Shown: positions 8,618 through 17,493 of the stretch, piece by piece | How positions within the stretch are numbered: position 1 is the stretch's first letter | Layout: each line of letters begins with the position of its first letter | Origin: Clostridia bacterium | GTDB taxonomy: Bacteria; Bacillota_A; Clostridia; Oscillospirales; CAG-272 | Assembly: GCA_017462125.1 (NCBI GenBank) | Contig: JAFTRQ010000113.1 | Span: forward strand, 1-25,649 | DNA length: 25,649 bases | Direction of reading: 5' to 3' | The notes under the pieces: generated by a model | Databases searched by the model: none | What the model was told of the DNA's origin: nothing | Seen by the model: the letters and a program-made list of their open reading frames with translations, nothing else | Program-made: the position numbers and the translations under genes

Positions 8618-11600
8618 TTATTCCTCAGCAGAGGAAGGATTTTTGATCTCATTGTAGCTTTCAAGATACTCGTTGTAAAGCTTTGTGAGATATGCATCAA
8701 AATTAGCTGTGTTGGACAGTGCTGTTCTCAGTGCAATTGCTTCATCCATAGCAGTGAGGAACTTGTTTTTTGCATCCTCATCAGAGGTTTTCATTGCATA
8801 TTCAAGATGAAGTTTAGCAGCCTCAATCAGCTTGTTCATCAAAGCCAGAGTCTCAGAGTCACCCTTTAATGCTTCGGCAAAGTAAGCGGAAAGAGCATCA
8901 AAGTGAAGGTCGGTTCCTTGGAATACACGCAGGAAGCTGATGCCTCTCAAGTCAGTTGCGTAGAATGCGTCAATTACGGAAAGAATATAATCTTTTGTGA
9001 TTCCCGTAAAGTCATTATAATACTGTGCATAAATGAGGTCAGCCGCAATTGCGAGGTAACTATCAAGCTTAGTAGAGAGATAGATCTCGTAAGCGGGATA
9101 GCTCTTGGAGGTTCCGTCCTCTGATGTGAGCGTGAGGGGAATTGCCGTCATATAACCTGCAAAGCGCTTGCCAACTATATAATGGGCTTTTTCAAGCGTA
9201 AGTGCTTTCCCATTTATTGCATACTCTTTGGTATAGAGAACCATGAGGGCGGGATCGGAGGCACCAAGCTTGAGAATCTCATTATAGTAGGCATCAGCTT
9301 TTTCGTAAAGGGCGAAGAGAAGAGCATATGTTCCACTCTTGATCTCTTTTTTGCCTTCGGCATCAGGCTCTATACCGTCAATATAACTGTAAAGCTCCAT
9401 GAGTTTACGGATAGAATCGGAAAGATTTGCAAAGAGCTTTTCTGTGTTGGCCCCAAGCACGATATCATTTGTTGAAGTGCAAACGGAATAAATTTCGCTA
9501 TACTTTTTGTAAACTTCTTCGAAATGAGAATTAAACTTGTTTTTGTTTTCCGTGCTAAAACCTGCAAGGAGGCTGTTCAGATCACCAAAAGCTGTTTTAA
9601 AATCTGACAATGCGGTATCCTTGTTGCCAAGCAAAGCAAAGCTTTCCATCGCCGTCATAAGCTTTTCAAAAGCAGGGAATACGTCAGAACCCAACTCTTG
9701 CTTATAATAAGCATGCATCAAAAGGGTCAAGACGTTCAAGTAACTCTCATCCTTGTACTTGGAAAGAACAAGATCGGGGTTGTTTGTATTTCCGTAAAGG
9801 AAGTTGAGCGAAGAAAGGAAACCGTAGAGTTCAGAGGGAGAAAGTTTTACAAGATTCTCCATCACTGCCTCAAATTTATCACCATGATTGCCAATGATAA
9901 ATTTACCGTCAGAATCGACCAGTTCACCTGCTCTGTAAAGTTTGTAAAGGTCAAGATAACTACTCCAAAGCTTTTCAAAGTTTTCACGACCTGCAAGGAT
10001 ATTTGCATGATAATAGTATCCGCAATAGCTTGCTCTTGCACTTACGAGATAAGCATCATAGCCCAAAAGATCCAGAATATCCTTTGAGAGTGTATCGGTT
10101 TCACTTTTTATGATCTCTTCAGTTTTTTCAAGAAGGAGATCATAATAGTACATATACTCTGTTACATCACGGAGATAGAGCTTGGTTCCGTTTGCGGAAA
10201 GAAGCTGCGCAATATATGATGCGTTGTACCAATAAGAATACCATTGTCCAACAACCGTAGGTAGGGGCATTTTAGACAGAATATTTTCCTTGATGTAGTC
10301 ATCAGTATAAGTCTCATTTTCAGAATAGAGATAATAACTGTAAATGATATCAAAGAAATCTTGTTTTTCTCTCCATTTGGAAAGAAGATTATAAATGCCG
10401 CTAAGTCCAGTCTGCATGAAGGTTTCTCTCTTGATAATGTCAACGACCTCAAGAATAGTAGTTTCATAGTTGGCAAGTGTATCTACTGTCCAATCTTTAG
10501 GAACAGCAGGGTATTTGTCGCCTTCTTCAACTGCAGACATCAGCTTGTGAAGTTCAATGATATGATTGAATGCATCAACGATATTGCCTTGAATTTCCTC
10601 AGAGATAACCACAATGGTATCGGCAACCTTGGTCTCACCCGTTAAGATGAGATCGGGGAAGTCTGACTTGATATCACGAAGAATTTCAGCATATACATTA
10701 ATAATGTTGTTTGCATCGGCAAATGTTGCGATATCGCTTTCGAGATCTTCGCATTTTTCTGCCGTGAAGGAAACTCCTTCCTGCTTTACAGTCAACGTTG
10801 TTTTATCCTCAAGCTCTTTGAGATAAAGCTCGTTGATCTTGCCAACAGCGCAACGAACCAATCTATGGATGTCTTCTTCTGCAACAAGTTGCTTGTGTCG
10901 GTTGGTAAGCTTGTAATACTCGGTAATCGCCTCAACGGCGGCTGACGCTTCAGCATCGGTGAGGGTGATCGTATCGCCGTCCAGATTGACCGATTTCAGT
11001 GTTTCCATAAGCTCGTTAATAACGGTAACTCCGCTATAAGTGATCTTAATGGTATACTTAAAGGTTTTATCCAGATATTTAATTGTGATCTCCTGCGAGA
11101 GGGGCGTGGTACGGTGCTCCTTGGTAACGGCAGAAAGATCAAAACCGCTTACCATATCCTTGGTTATATCAACGTGTCTTACAATAGAACCATTGGTTCC
11201 TGCGGTGACAGTGAGATATCCGCCTGCAAAATCAATATCCGTATCATGCGAATAATATTGCTTTTTATCTGGATATACGATAGTGACATTTGATGCACCG
11301 TATACTTCAACATTAAAGGAACAGGTATACTGATTGGTTCCGTCCGAATACTGAACTGTGACCGTTTTAGTACCCGGGGTAGTTGAATCGAAAGCTTGGA
11401 GTGTTACTTTAGAATCGTTCAAATTTACGGTGAACGTTGTAGCATCATCTTTTGCAATTCTAATTTTACCCTTGGTAGCATTAAAAGTATCTCCGATAAA
11501 GTATTGCTTTTCAAAACCTTCTGCAACGATACGAGCTACAACTTTTACGGTAAATGTTGTGGTAAACTCATTATAGCTGACAGTAACGGTTTGCTCTCCA

Positions 11601-11875
11601 AGCGTATTTTTATCGTATCCGGAAACACTGACTGCTGCATCGGTCAAAGGAACAAGTGTTTCCTGACCATCAATTACAACGGTAAGAACGCCGCTGCTAA
11701 GATCGAGATCCTGCCCCTCGACATAAGTTAGCCGAGGGGAGTGGTTATTGGTAATGTAGATCTGCTCAATTTCAGCTTTGTCGCTATCACAACCTGTCAA
11801 TCCAACGATGCCGAAAATAAGAGTGACAAGTAACAGGGCGATAGAGACGTAGAGTTTCAATTTGTTTTTTATCAT
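8618..11875 (-). CDS. Large lipoprotein: three Ig-like domains plus about 800 residues of unknown helical domain
   Basis: This is a 1085-aa exported lipoprotein. Residues 1-29 are a signal peptide ending in lipobox LTGC (lipid on C29). Three bacterial Ig-like domains of the Big_3 type follow at about 35-115, 116-196 and 199-283; each ends in a GxxTVTVxY-like strand pair, for example YDKNTLGEQTVTVSY and TPGTKTVTVQY. From about 286 to the end the sequence is almost entirely helical and Tyr/Leu/Glu-rich. It begins with a short unit (LTDAEASAA ... YYKLTNRHKQLV) resembling the helical spacer modules of Gram-positive surface proteins. I do not recognise the rest. There is no catalytic motif, C-terminal TM or sortase signal. 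GAGGTG (complement of 11886-11891) lies 10 nt before the ATG. It is the last gene of the MoxR/VWA operon, 24 nt after the LRR lipoprotein gene. Confidence 0.85.
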   Translation of the reverse strand: MIKNKLKLYVSIALLLVTLIFGIVGLTGCDSDKAEIEQIYITNNHSPRLTYVEGQDLDLSSGVLTVVIDGQETLVPLTDAAVSVSGYDKNTLGEQTVTVSYNEFTTTFTVKVVARIVAEGFEKQYFIGDTFNATKGKIRIAKDDATTFTVNLNDSKVTLQAFDSTTPGTKTVTVQYSDGTNQYTCSFNVEVYGASNVTIVYPDKKQYYSHDTDIDFAGGYLTVTAGTNGSIVRHVDITKDMVSGFDLSAVTKEHRTTPLSQEITIKYLDKTFKYTIKITYSGVTVINELMETLKSVNLDGDTITLTDAEASAAVEAITEYYKLTNRHKQLVAEEDIHRLVRCAVGKINELYLKELEDKTTLTVKQEGVSFTAEKCEDLESDIATFADANNIINVYAEILRDIKSDFPDLILTGETKVADTIVVISEEIQGNIVDAFNHIIELHKLMSAVEEGDKYPAVPKDWTVDTLANYETTILEVVDIIKRETFMQTGLSGIYNLLSKWREKQDFFDIIYSYYLYSENETYTDDYIKENILSKMPLPTVVGQWYSYWYNASYIAQLLSANGTKLYLRDVTEYMYYYDLLLEKTEEIIKSETDTLSKDILDLLGYDAYLVSARASYCGYYYHANILAGRENFEKLWSSYLDLYKLYRAGELVDSDGKFIIGNHGDKFEAVMENLVKLSPSELYGFLSSLNFLYGNTNNPDLVLSKYKDESYLNVLTLLMHAYYKQELGSDVFPAFEKLMTAMESFALLGNKDTALSDFKTAFGDLNSLLAGFSTENKNKFNSHFEEVYKKYSEIYSVCTSTNDIVLGANTEKLFANLSDSIRKLMELYSYIDGIEPDAEGKKEIKSGTYALLFALYEKADAYYNEILKLGASDPALMVLYTKEYAINGKALTLEKAHYIVGKRFAGYMTAIPLTLTSEDGTSKSYPAYEIYLSTKLDSYLAIAADLIYAQYYNDFTGITKDYILSVIDAFYATDLRGISFLRVFQGTDLHFDALSAYFAEALKGDSETLALMNKLIEAAKLHLEYAMKTSDEDAKNKFLTAMDEAIALRTALSNTANFDAYLTKLYNEYLESYNEIKNPSSAEE

Positions 11876-11899
11876 TTTTCTTATTCACCTCTTCGTTCA

Positions 11900-14686
11900 T
11901 TACTTCGTCCAGATAGCATAAAGCTTGGTTCCTGTGGGCGCAGTGTTGAAGTTTTCCATGGAATATTCCACAGTCTGTCCGTCCTTTACCGTCGTCCACC
12001 CCGCGAAGGTATAGCCGTCGCGCGTAGGAGCAGAGAGGACGTTATTGCCGCCCTCTGCGTTGTCAGGATTTGTTGCGCTGAAGGTAAAGGAAACAACGTA
12101 GCTGTTGTCATCCGAAAGCTCACATCCAAAGAATATAGGAAGGTAGGAAGAATTGAATCTTTCGTTCCATTCAGAAGGTATGTTTTCCGTCTCACAGTAA
12201 AGAGTGACGTTACGCATGCCATAGAAGACATGCTTTCCAAGGCTAATGACAGTCGAGGGCACGATCAAAGTCTTAATTCCCGTGCAACCCCTAATGGCAT
12301 AATCACCCATCTCGGTAAGAGAATCGGGAATGATAAATTCGGTTAACCCTACGCACTGATAGAAAGCATAATTACCAATGCTTTCAACAGCGGGAAGATG
12401 GATAGCGGTCAAATGTTCGCAACCTCTGAAAGCATATTTTCCTACTGTTTTTACGGTATTGGGAAGCGTGACCGTTTCCAATGCGGCACATTTAAAGAAC
12501 GTGTACTCGTTGATCGCTTCGATAGGACCGTTAATGGTGACGCTCTTCAATGCGAGACATTTGTAGAACAGATGGCTTCCAATCTGGGTCAGGCTTTCGG
12601 GCAAAACGATTTCTGTCAGCGACTCGCAGTATTGAAATGCGCGAATTCCAATACTCTCAACGCCGTTTGCAATCGTAACAGATCCGTTGATCGCGGGGGC
12701 TTCTCCCTCTGCTTCGGCTTTCAGTCCAAGAGACTTACATCCGTAGAAGGCGTAGGCTCCGATCGTCTTGACAGAAGAGGGAATGGTGAGACTGACGATC
12801 GACGAACATTCATAGAATGCAGAGCGACCGATATACTCTACACCGACAGGGATGCTCAAACTGTAATTTTCGCCGAAAGAGGCGTAGGAGCATCCATAGA
12901 AGGCATAATCTCCGATATACTGCAGCGTAGTGGAAGGAAGAGATATTTCTCTGGGACCTGCAGTTTTGTAGAATGCACAGCGTCCAATGATCTCAACGCC
13001 GTCGGGAATGGTGATTGAACCGATCAGTAAGGTTTTTAAGTAAGAATAATCGGCAATTCCGCGGATTCCTTCGGGAACGCTGAAAGAGAGGAATGCGCTC
13101 ATGCCATCAAAAGTGTTTCCAACGACCCAATCGTCAACGACGATTGAGTTATTGCGCTTCGTTTCTTTTTCTGCTCGCGACTCCTGGAATGCCCACATTC
13201 CGATTGATTTTAGAGATTTGGGAAGCTCAATGCCGTCTGAGTTCAGCATCGAACAGCCGTAGAAGGTCTGCGTGCCAATGGACTGCAAAGAGGATCCAAC
13301 ATCGATCGTCTTGAGGTATTCGCATCGTGAGAAGGCTGCGTCTCCAATCGTCAAGAGGGAATCGTCAAATACACATTCCCACATATTGGAACAGAGTTTG
13401 AAGGCATGATTGCCAATGTACTTGATGCCCTTCAGCGATACTTGATCTAATTTTTCGCAGCCGAGGAACGCGGAATCGGCGATACCATAAATCCCTTCGG
13501 GAAGGATGATTGCGGTGATTTCCTTGTCCTTTGCCTCAATGACCCAGCCATCTACGGTGACGATTCCTGTCGCATTGTTGTAGAAGGCGGTGTTATAAAA
13601 GGTTTCTTTGCCAATCTGTGTAACGCCGGTTCCAATCTTGACGTCGGAAAGTGACGTACAGTTCAAGAATGCCTGAACACCAACGGTTTTGACAGAGTCG
13701 GGAATTGCGATCGCCGAAATGGCAGCACAATTGTAGAACGTCGCCGGACCAATGCTTTCCAACGTATTAGGCAACGTTAAGTTGTTGAGTGCCGAGCAGT
13801 TTGTGAAAGCCTGCTCGGCGATGGAAACGAGATTCGATCCAAGCGAGATACTCGTCATTGTTTCACAGTCGGAAAATGCGTATTCACCGATGCTCTTAAC
13901 GGTGTTTGGAAGCGTGACAGTTTTCAGTGCCTTACAGTTGGAGAAGGCATACTCACCAACTGTTGTGATCGAGTTGCCCAGCGTGAGATTTTCGAGCGCC
14001 GAGCACCACGAGAACATATAAGGTGAGACTTCAGTTACAGAGTCGGGGAGAGAAACCGTAACGAGCGCCTTGCTACTTTGGAAGGCTTTTTCACCTATTT
14101 CCGTAACACCGTTTTCGATGATCACGCTTGTCAGCTGCGAGCATTTCGCAAATGCGCGTTCACCGATCTTTTTGATATTGGATCCAACCGTGATCGAGGT
14201 GATCTTTGAGTTGTTATAAAAAGCCTTGTCCGCAATGGAAGTAACAGGTTTTCCACGGTATACGGCATCCACAACAACGTCCCCAGACGCAGTGCCTGCT
14301 CCAACGACCTGGTATTCGGTGTTGCCGTTCACAAGGTCATATTTGAGACCGGATTCGGGCTCTCTAACGAACGTGTAGGTAGACCATTTTGAGTCTTTTG
14401 TTTCAATATCGTCGCCAACAGTTTTCACCTTGATCTCGTAGGTTCCCGCCTCAAGATATTCGAGAGAAATACTGTTCGTACGTGTCGTTCTTTCCCGTTC
14501 TTCACCTTCAATCTGAATGGTGTAAGACATAGCACCTCTTACTTTGTTCCAAGAGAGGGTAAGCGTCTGCTCATTGAGGGTGAAGCCGTCGGGCTCGGGA
14601 AGTTTTCCCGAGCTGCACGACGTAACAAGGAATACGCAAAGTGTGAGTATACTTAACGCGAGTATAACACTATAAACCTTTTTCAT
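11900..14686 (-). CDS. BspA-like lipoprotein: FN3, about 26 LRR_5 repeats, C-terminal InlB-type repeat
   Basis: This is a 928-aa lipoprotein. ATG 14686 is chosen because AAGGAG (complement of 14697-14702) lies 10 nt upstream and a signal peptide starts exactly there, with lipobox VTSC (C24); the longer frame to 14770 lies inside the previous gene. Residues about 30-115 resemble fibronectin type III (LTLSWNKVRGAMSYTIQI). From about 150 to 845 run about 26 BspA/LRR_5 units of roughly 23 residues with the pattern IGxxAFxxCxxLxxVxLPxSV. Two units are interrupted by the same kind of insert (DGWVIEAKD and DDWVVGNTF, each followed by PEGIxGIAD). Residues about 860-928 form an InlB/Listeria-Bacteroides repeat (GYTFAGWTT ... 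KLYAIWTK). Such repeats usually mediate adhesion or protein binding. The gene begins 20 nt after the double-VWA gene, so it belongs to the MoxR operon. Confidence 0.92.
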   Translation of the reverse strand: MKKVYSVILALSILTLCVFLVTSCSSGKLPEPDGFTLNEQTLTLSWNKVRGAMSYTIQIEGEERERTTRTNSISLEYLEAGTYEIKVKTVGDDIETKDSKWSTYTFVREPESGLKYDLVNGNTEYQVVGAGTASGDVVVDAVYRGKPVTSIADKAFYNNSKITSITVGSNIKKIGERAFAKCSQLTSVIIENGVTEIGEKAFQSSKALVTVSLPDSVTEVSPYMFSWCSALENLTLGNSITTVGEYAFSNCKALKTVTLPNTVKSIGEYAFSDCETMTSISLGSNLVSIAEQAFTNCSALNNLTLPNTLESIGPATFYNCAAISAIAIPDSVKTVGVQAFLNCTSLSDVKIGTGVTQIGKETFYNTAFYNNATGIVTVDGWVIEAKDKEITAIILPEGIYGIADSAFLGCEKLDQVSLKGIKYIGNHAFKLCSNMWECVFDDSLLTIGDAAFSRCEYLKTIDVGSSLQSIGTQTFYGCSMLNSDGIELPKSLKSIGMWAFQESRAEKETKRNNSIVVDDWVVGNTFDGMSAFLSFSVPEGIRGIADYSYLKTLLIGSITIPDGVEIIGRCAFYKTAGPREISLPSTTLQYIGDYAFYGCSYASFGENYSLSIPVGVEYIGRSAFYECSSIVSLTIPSSVKTIGAYAFYGCKSLGLKAEAEGEAPAINGSVTIANGVESIGIRAFQYCESLTEIVLPESLTQIGSHLFYKCLALKSVTINGPIEAINEYTFFKCAALETVTLPNTVKTVGKYAFRGCEHLTAIHLPAVESIGNYAFYQCVGLTEFIIPDSLTEMGDYAIRGCTGIKTLIVPSTVISLGKHVFYGMRNVTLYCETENIPSEWNERFNSSYLPIFFGCELSDDNSYVVSFTFSATNPDNAEGGNNVLSAPTRDGYTFAGWTTVKDGQTVEYSMENFNTAPTGTKLYAIWTK
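12210..14240 (-). repeat. LRR_5 (BspA-type) tandem repeats, about 69-bp period
   Basis: This coding tandem array encodes about 26 units of roughly 23 aa with AF-x-x-C and I-G landmarks. Copies are diverged in DNA sequence, so this is an old array rather than a recent expansion. Confidence 0.85.
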
Positions 14687-14706
14687 ATTCAATACTCTCC
14701 TTTGCA

Positions 14707-17481
14707 TTATTTGGAGGACATAGCGGCTCTTGCCTTTTTGTCCTTGACGATTTCGTGAGGCCACTTCCACTTGAACTTGCGGGCTGCAATATCAAGGAGG
14801 AACAGGATGATAGCGAGAATCATAAACGGAATTCTGGGGTCAATAACGATGTGTATGTACTTCGCTGCGTTTTGGAAAACATACACGGGGTCGGTAATGA
14901 CCTCACCGCCACTTGCTTGCGCAAGATATTCGATCAGATCTTTTGCCGCCTGCTCATCGGGGAATGCATCGTATTCTTTGGAATACGAAAGAGGCTTATA
15001 AATGATCTGCTCGCAAATAACGGTTCCATCCGCACTCTTCTTTTGAACAAGAATCTCGTGCAAACCGGGCGTGGTTACTCCAAATACCATACGGCTATAA
15101 CCATCGGTGGCATTCGCGGTCAGGACCTGAACGCGGGGATCAGTTTCTCCTTCCGCAATAGGGCTTGTGATCGTTGCTTCAATATACTCGCCTTCGCCAA
15201 GGTCGGTAAAGATACTGAGCTGTGTCGTGTAGTTATCCCCCGTCCACTCGGCATCAATAACCATGGGCTTGATGCTTTCTTTGGGATAGAGAGACTTTAC
15301 GATGTTACTGATAATTTTAACGCCTGCTTCAGAGTTCACGAAGTCCGAAGACCACGCACCGTTCAGGTCACACGCGAATGTACCGACTTTACCCTTACCA
15401 AACTGCCATTCGGCGTACAAGGGTGTGTACATACCGGAGAGGAGAACTGTCGCCTCTTTCTTAAGCTTGACGCCGTAGAAGCCGTCCAGCGTAAGATTAT
15501 TCTCGTCGTCAACGGGAATATGGAAGCCTCTAAGCTCCACGCCGTTGAAAATGGGAGAAGTGGTGCTGTTCACCTTAATGTCGAACTGCTCGTAGTTGGT
15601 TTCCTTGATCTCTTTTACGTTCAGGTCATCATACATGACGCCGGGCGTATCTTCGACGTCCTTGACGTCATGGAAGTTCTCCTTGGTCATACCTGCGTAA
15701 TCCACGAGAACATCCTGCATTTTTCTGACCGCGGAGGACGAACATTCAATACCAACGATAGATGTTGTGATCCCAAGCTTTGCGTTTTCCTGGAACCAGA
15801 ATTGGTAATCTTCTTCATCGCTTTGGGCGGGCTCACCGTCGGTTACGATGATGATATGCTTTTTCTCAACCTCCGTCATAGCGGAAAGAACCTTTCCTGC
15901 ACGCTCAAGTGCCGCGGAAAAGATGGTTCCGCCACCGATTATACCGTTTAGCGCATCCTCTTCAAGCTGACCAATAGCAGAAAGGATCTTGTCACGTTGG
16001 GGACGGGGAGTCAGTTCGATTTCCTCCGAATAACTATCCGCGAGTGTCATAACACCGACATAGTCACGTTCGGTAAGTGCGTTCAAGCAGGATTCTGCCC
16101 CTTGAATCGCATATCCAAGTTTACTGGTTGCAGGGTTTTCTGAGTTTAACATGGAGCCCGATGTATCGATAATGATCATGACTGCCGCGGGAGGCGTGTA
16201 GTCGATGATCTCAACCGGAAGCATTTCCTGGTAGAGTGTTTTGTTCATGTCCTCTCGGGTGTAAGCATTTGCCGTCCAATTATCGCTGCCGGGCGTCGAT
16301 CCTTCTTCTGCACCGCAGACGGTGAAAAGACCGCCGCCGTATTCAAATACATAGGTATAGAGAATCTGATCGAAGCCTTCGGGAAGATCCTCGTTCGAAA
16401 CGTTACAGAGAATGACTTCATCGTACGCGCGAAGGGCATCGACCGTTTTCGGAACAGCTTCGGTATCGGAGCTGTTAATGACCGTCACGTTGTTCTCGTC
16501 CTTCAGCATCTCGGTAAGATTGTCAGACTCGTCGTCGATGCTTTCGATGATGAGAATATCATCGAAGATCTCAAGATAGATATAGGAGAGATACGAGTTG
16601 TTCATTGCGATGGTGTCGTAAGCCCCTTCGATTTCGAAGAACATTTCATGAAGTCCGGGAAGCGTAAACATATAGGGAACGGTAACGGTATTGATACCTT
16701 TTTCCAGTGTTACTTCTATTTTCTCGCCCTGAACCTCGTTGTCGTAGGGGGTTAGGGTGACATCGCCGGCGTAGGAGCTTTCGATGGTAACGTTGACAGA
16801 GAATTTCTGTCCAACGTAGATTTTCTCCTCGGGCTTGACCATATCGATGATCTGTACTTCATCTTCAATGTCGTTCTCAGGGAAGTGTACGGTATCGACT
16901 TTGATTCCTTTTGCCGCCACAGATTTGATAATGTTTTTAGCTTCCAAATCGGTTTCCATCGCATCGGAAAGAAGGACGATTCTTGCGGTCTCGGGCTTGT
17001 TGAAAAGCTCTGACGCGTATGTGAGCGCCGAAGCGATGTCTGTAGCCGTGGTGTCAGGGGTCGGAGACTCAAGATATGATGAGAAGAGCTTGTCTGTGTC
17101 ATTCGAGAGCTCTGCTGCATATACCTGATTATATCCGAAGGTTACAATTCCGAGCTTGAATTTAGAATCAGTATTGTCAATGACCGCTTTGATAAAGTCA
17201 TCAATTTCATCCTGTGAGTCTTCGCTTGTACTATAGGAGGCGTCAACCAGCAGAATGACCTCGTTTTCGGTGTTCGGCTTGAAGTAGCTGAACGTAATGC
17301 CCGCAAGAATTGTGATGGCAAGAAGCATCACCGTCAGGTGAAGTACCATTGAAACGATGCGGTTTCTGGTACAACGGTAACGTTTGCCAAGCTTAAAGTA
17401 AGACAGAAGCGTAAACGCAACCGCGGGGATCAGCAGAAGCAACAGCCAAGGGTGTGAAAAATTAATTCTGAAATTTGACAT
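14707..17481 (-). CDS. Membrane protein with two VWA domains and glutamine-amidotransferase-like region
   Basis: This 924-aa protein is anchored by two N-terminal TM segments (about 11-29 and 43-66) and one C-terminal TM (about 889-905) before a basic tail. VWA1 follows TM2 with MIDAS D80-A-S82-Y-S84. An Ig-like segment covers about 205-290. A GATase1-like fold begins near 305 (DDILIIESIDD) and includes EYGGGLFTVCG (380-390). VWA2 is inserted in it, with a complete MIDAS: D439-T-S441-G-S443, GGGT near 516-519 and TDGE near 547-550. The GATase-like part resumes around 680-740 (LYAEWQFGKGKVG). No catalytic Cys triad is obvious, so an enzymatic role is unlikely. Proteins of this plan occur beside MoxR and DUF58 genes. 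AGGAGGG (complement of 17486-17492) precedes the ATG; the gap from the upstream gene is 12 nt. Confidence 0.93.
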   Translation of the reverse strand: MSNFRINFSHPWLLLLLIPAVAFTLLSYFKLGKRYRCTRNRIVSMVLHLTVMLLAITILAGITFSYFKPNTENEVILLVDASYSTSEDSQDEIDDFIKAVIDNTDSKFKLGIVTFGYNQVYAAELSNDTDKLFSSYLESPTPDTTATDIASALTYASELFNKPETARIVLLSDAMETDLEAKNIIKSVAAKGIKVDTVHFPENDIEDEVQIIDMVKPEEKIYVGQKFSVNVTIESSYAGDVTLTPYDNEVQGEKIEVTLEKGINTVTVPYMFTLPGLHEMFFEIEGAYDTIAMNNSYLSYIYLEIFDDILIIESIDDESDNLTEMLKDENNVTVINSSDTEAVPKTVDALRAYDEVILCNVSNEDLPEGFDQILYTYVFEYGGGLFTVCGAEEGSTPGSDNWTANAYTREDMNKTLYQEMLPVEIIDYTPPAAVMIIIDTSGSMLNSENPATSKLGYAIQGAESCLNALTERDYVGVMTLADSYSEEIELTPRPQRDKILSAIGQLEEDALNGIIGGGTIFSAALERAGKVLSAMTEVEKKHIIIVTDGEPAQSDEEDYQFWFQENAKLGITTSIVGIECSSSAVRKMQDVLVDYAGMTKENFHDVKDVEDTPGVMYDDLNVKEIKETNYEQFDIKVNSTTSPIFNGVELRGFHIPVDDENNLTLDGFYGVKLKKEATVLLSGMYTPLYAEWQFGKGKVGTFACDLNGAWSSDFVNSEAGVKIISNIVKSLYPKESIKPMVIDAEWTGDNYTTQLSIFTDLGEGEYIEATITSPIAEGETDPRVQVLTANATDGYSRMVFGVTTPGLHEILVQKKSADGTVICEQIIYKPLSYSKEYDAFPDEQAAKDLIEYLAQASGGEVITDPVYVFQNAAKYIHIVIDPRIPFMILAIILFLLDIAARKFKWKWPHEIVKDKKARAAMSSK

Positions 17482-17493
17482 AACGCCCTCCTC

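Noticed and set aside
12210..14240. Regular repeats considered as a CRISPR array
   Set aside because: The period is about 69 bp, the copies are diverged, and the whole region is one open frame encoding LRR_5 units.
14755..15951. Plus-strand open frame of 398 codons
   Set aside because: It is antisense to the C-terminal half of the double-VWA protein, whose reading frame is supported by motifs and spacing. The antisense translation shows no recognisable domain.
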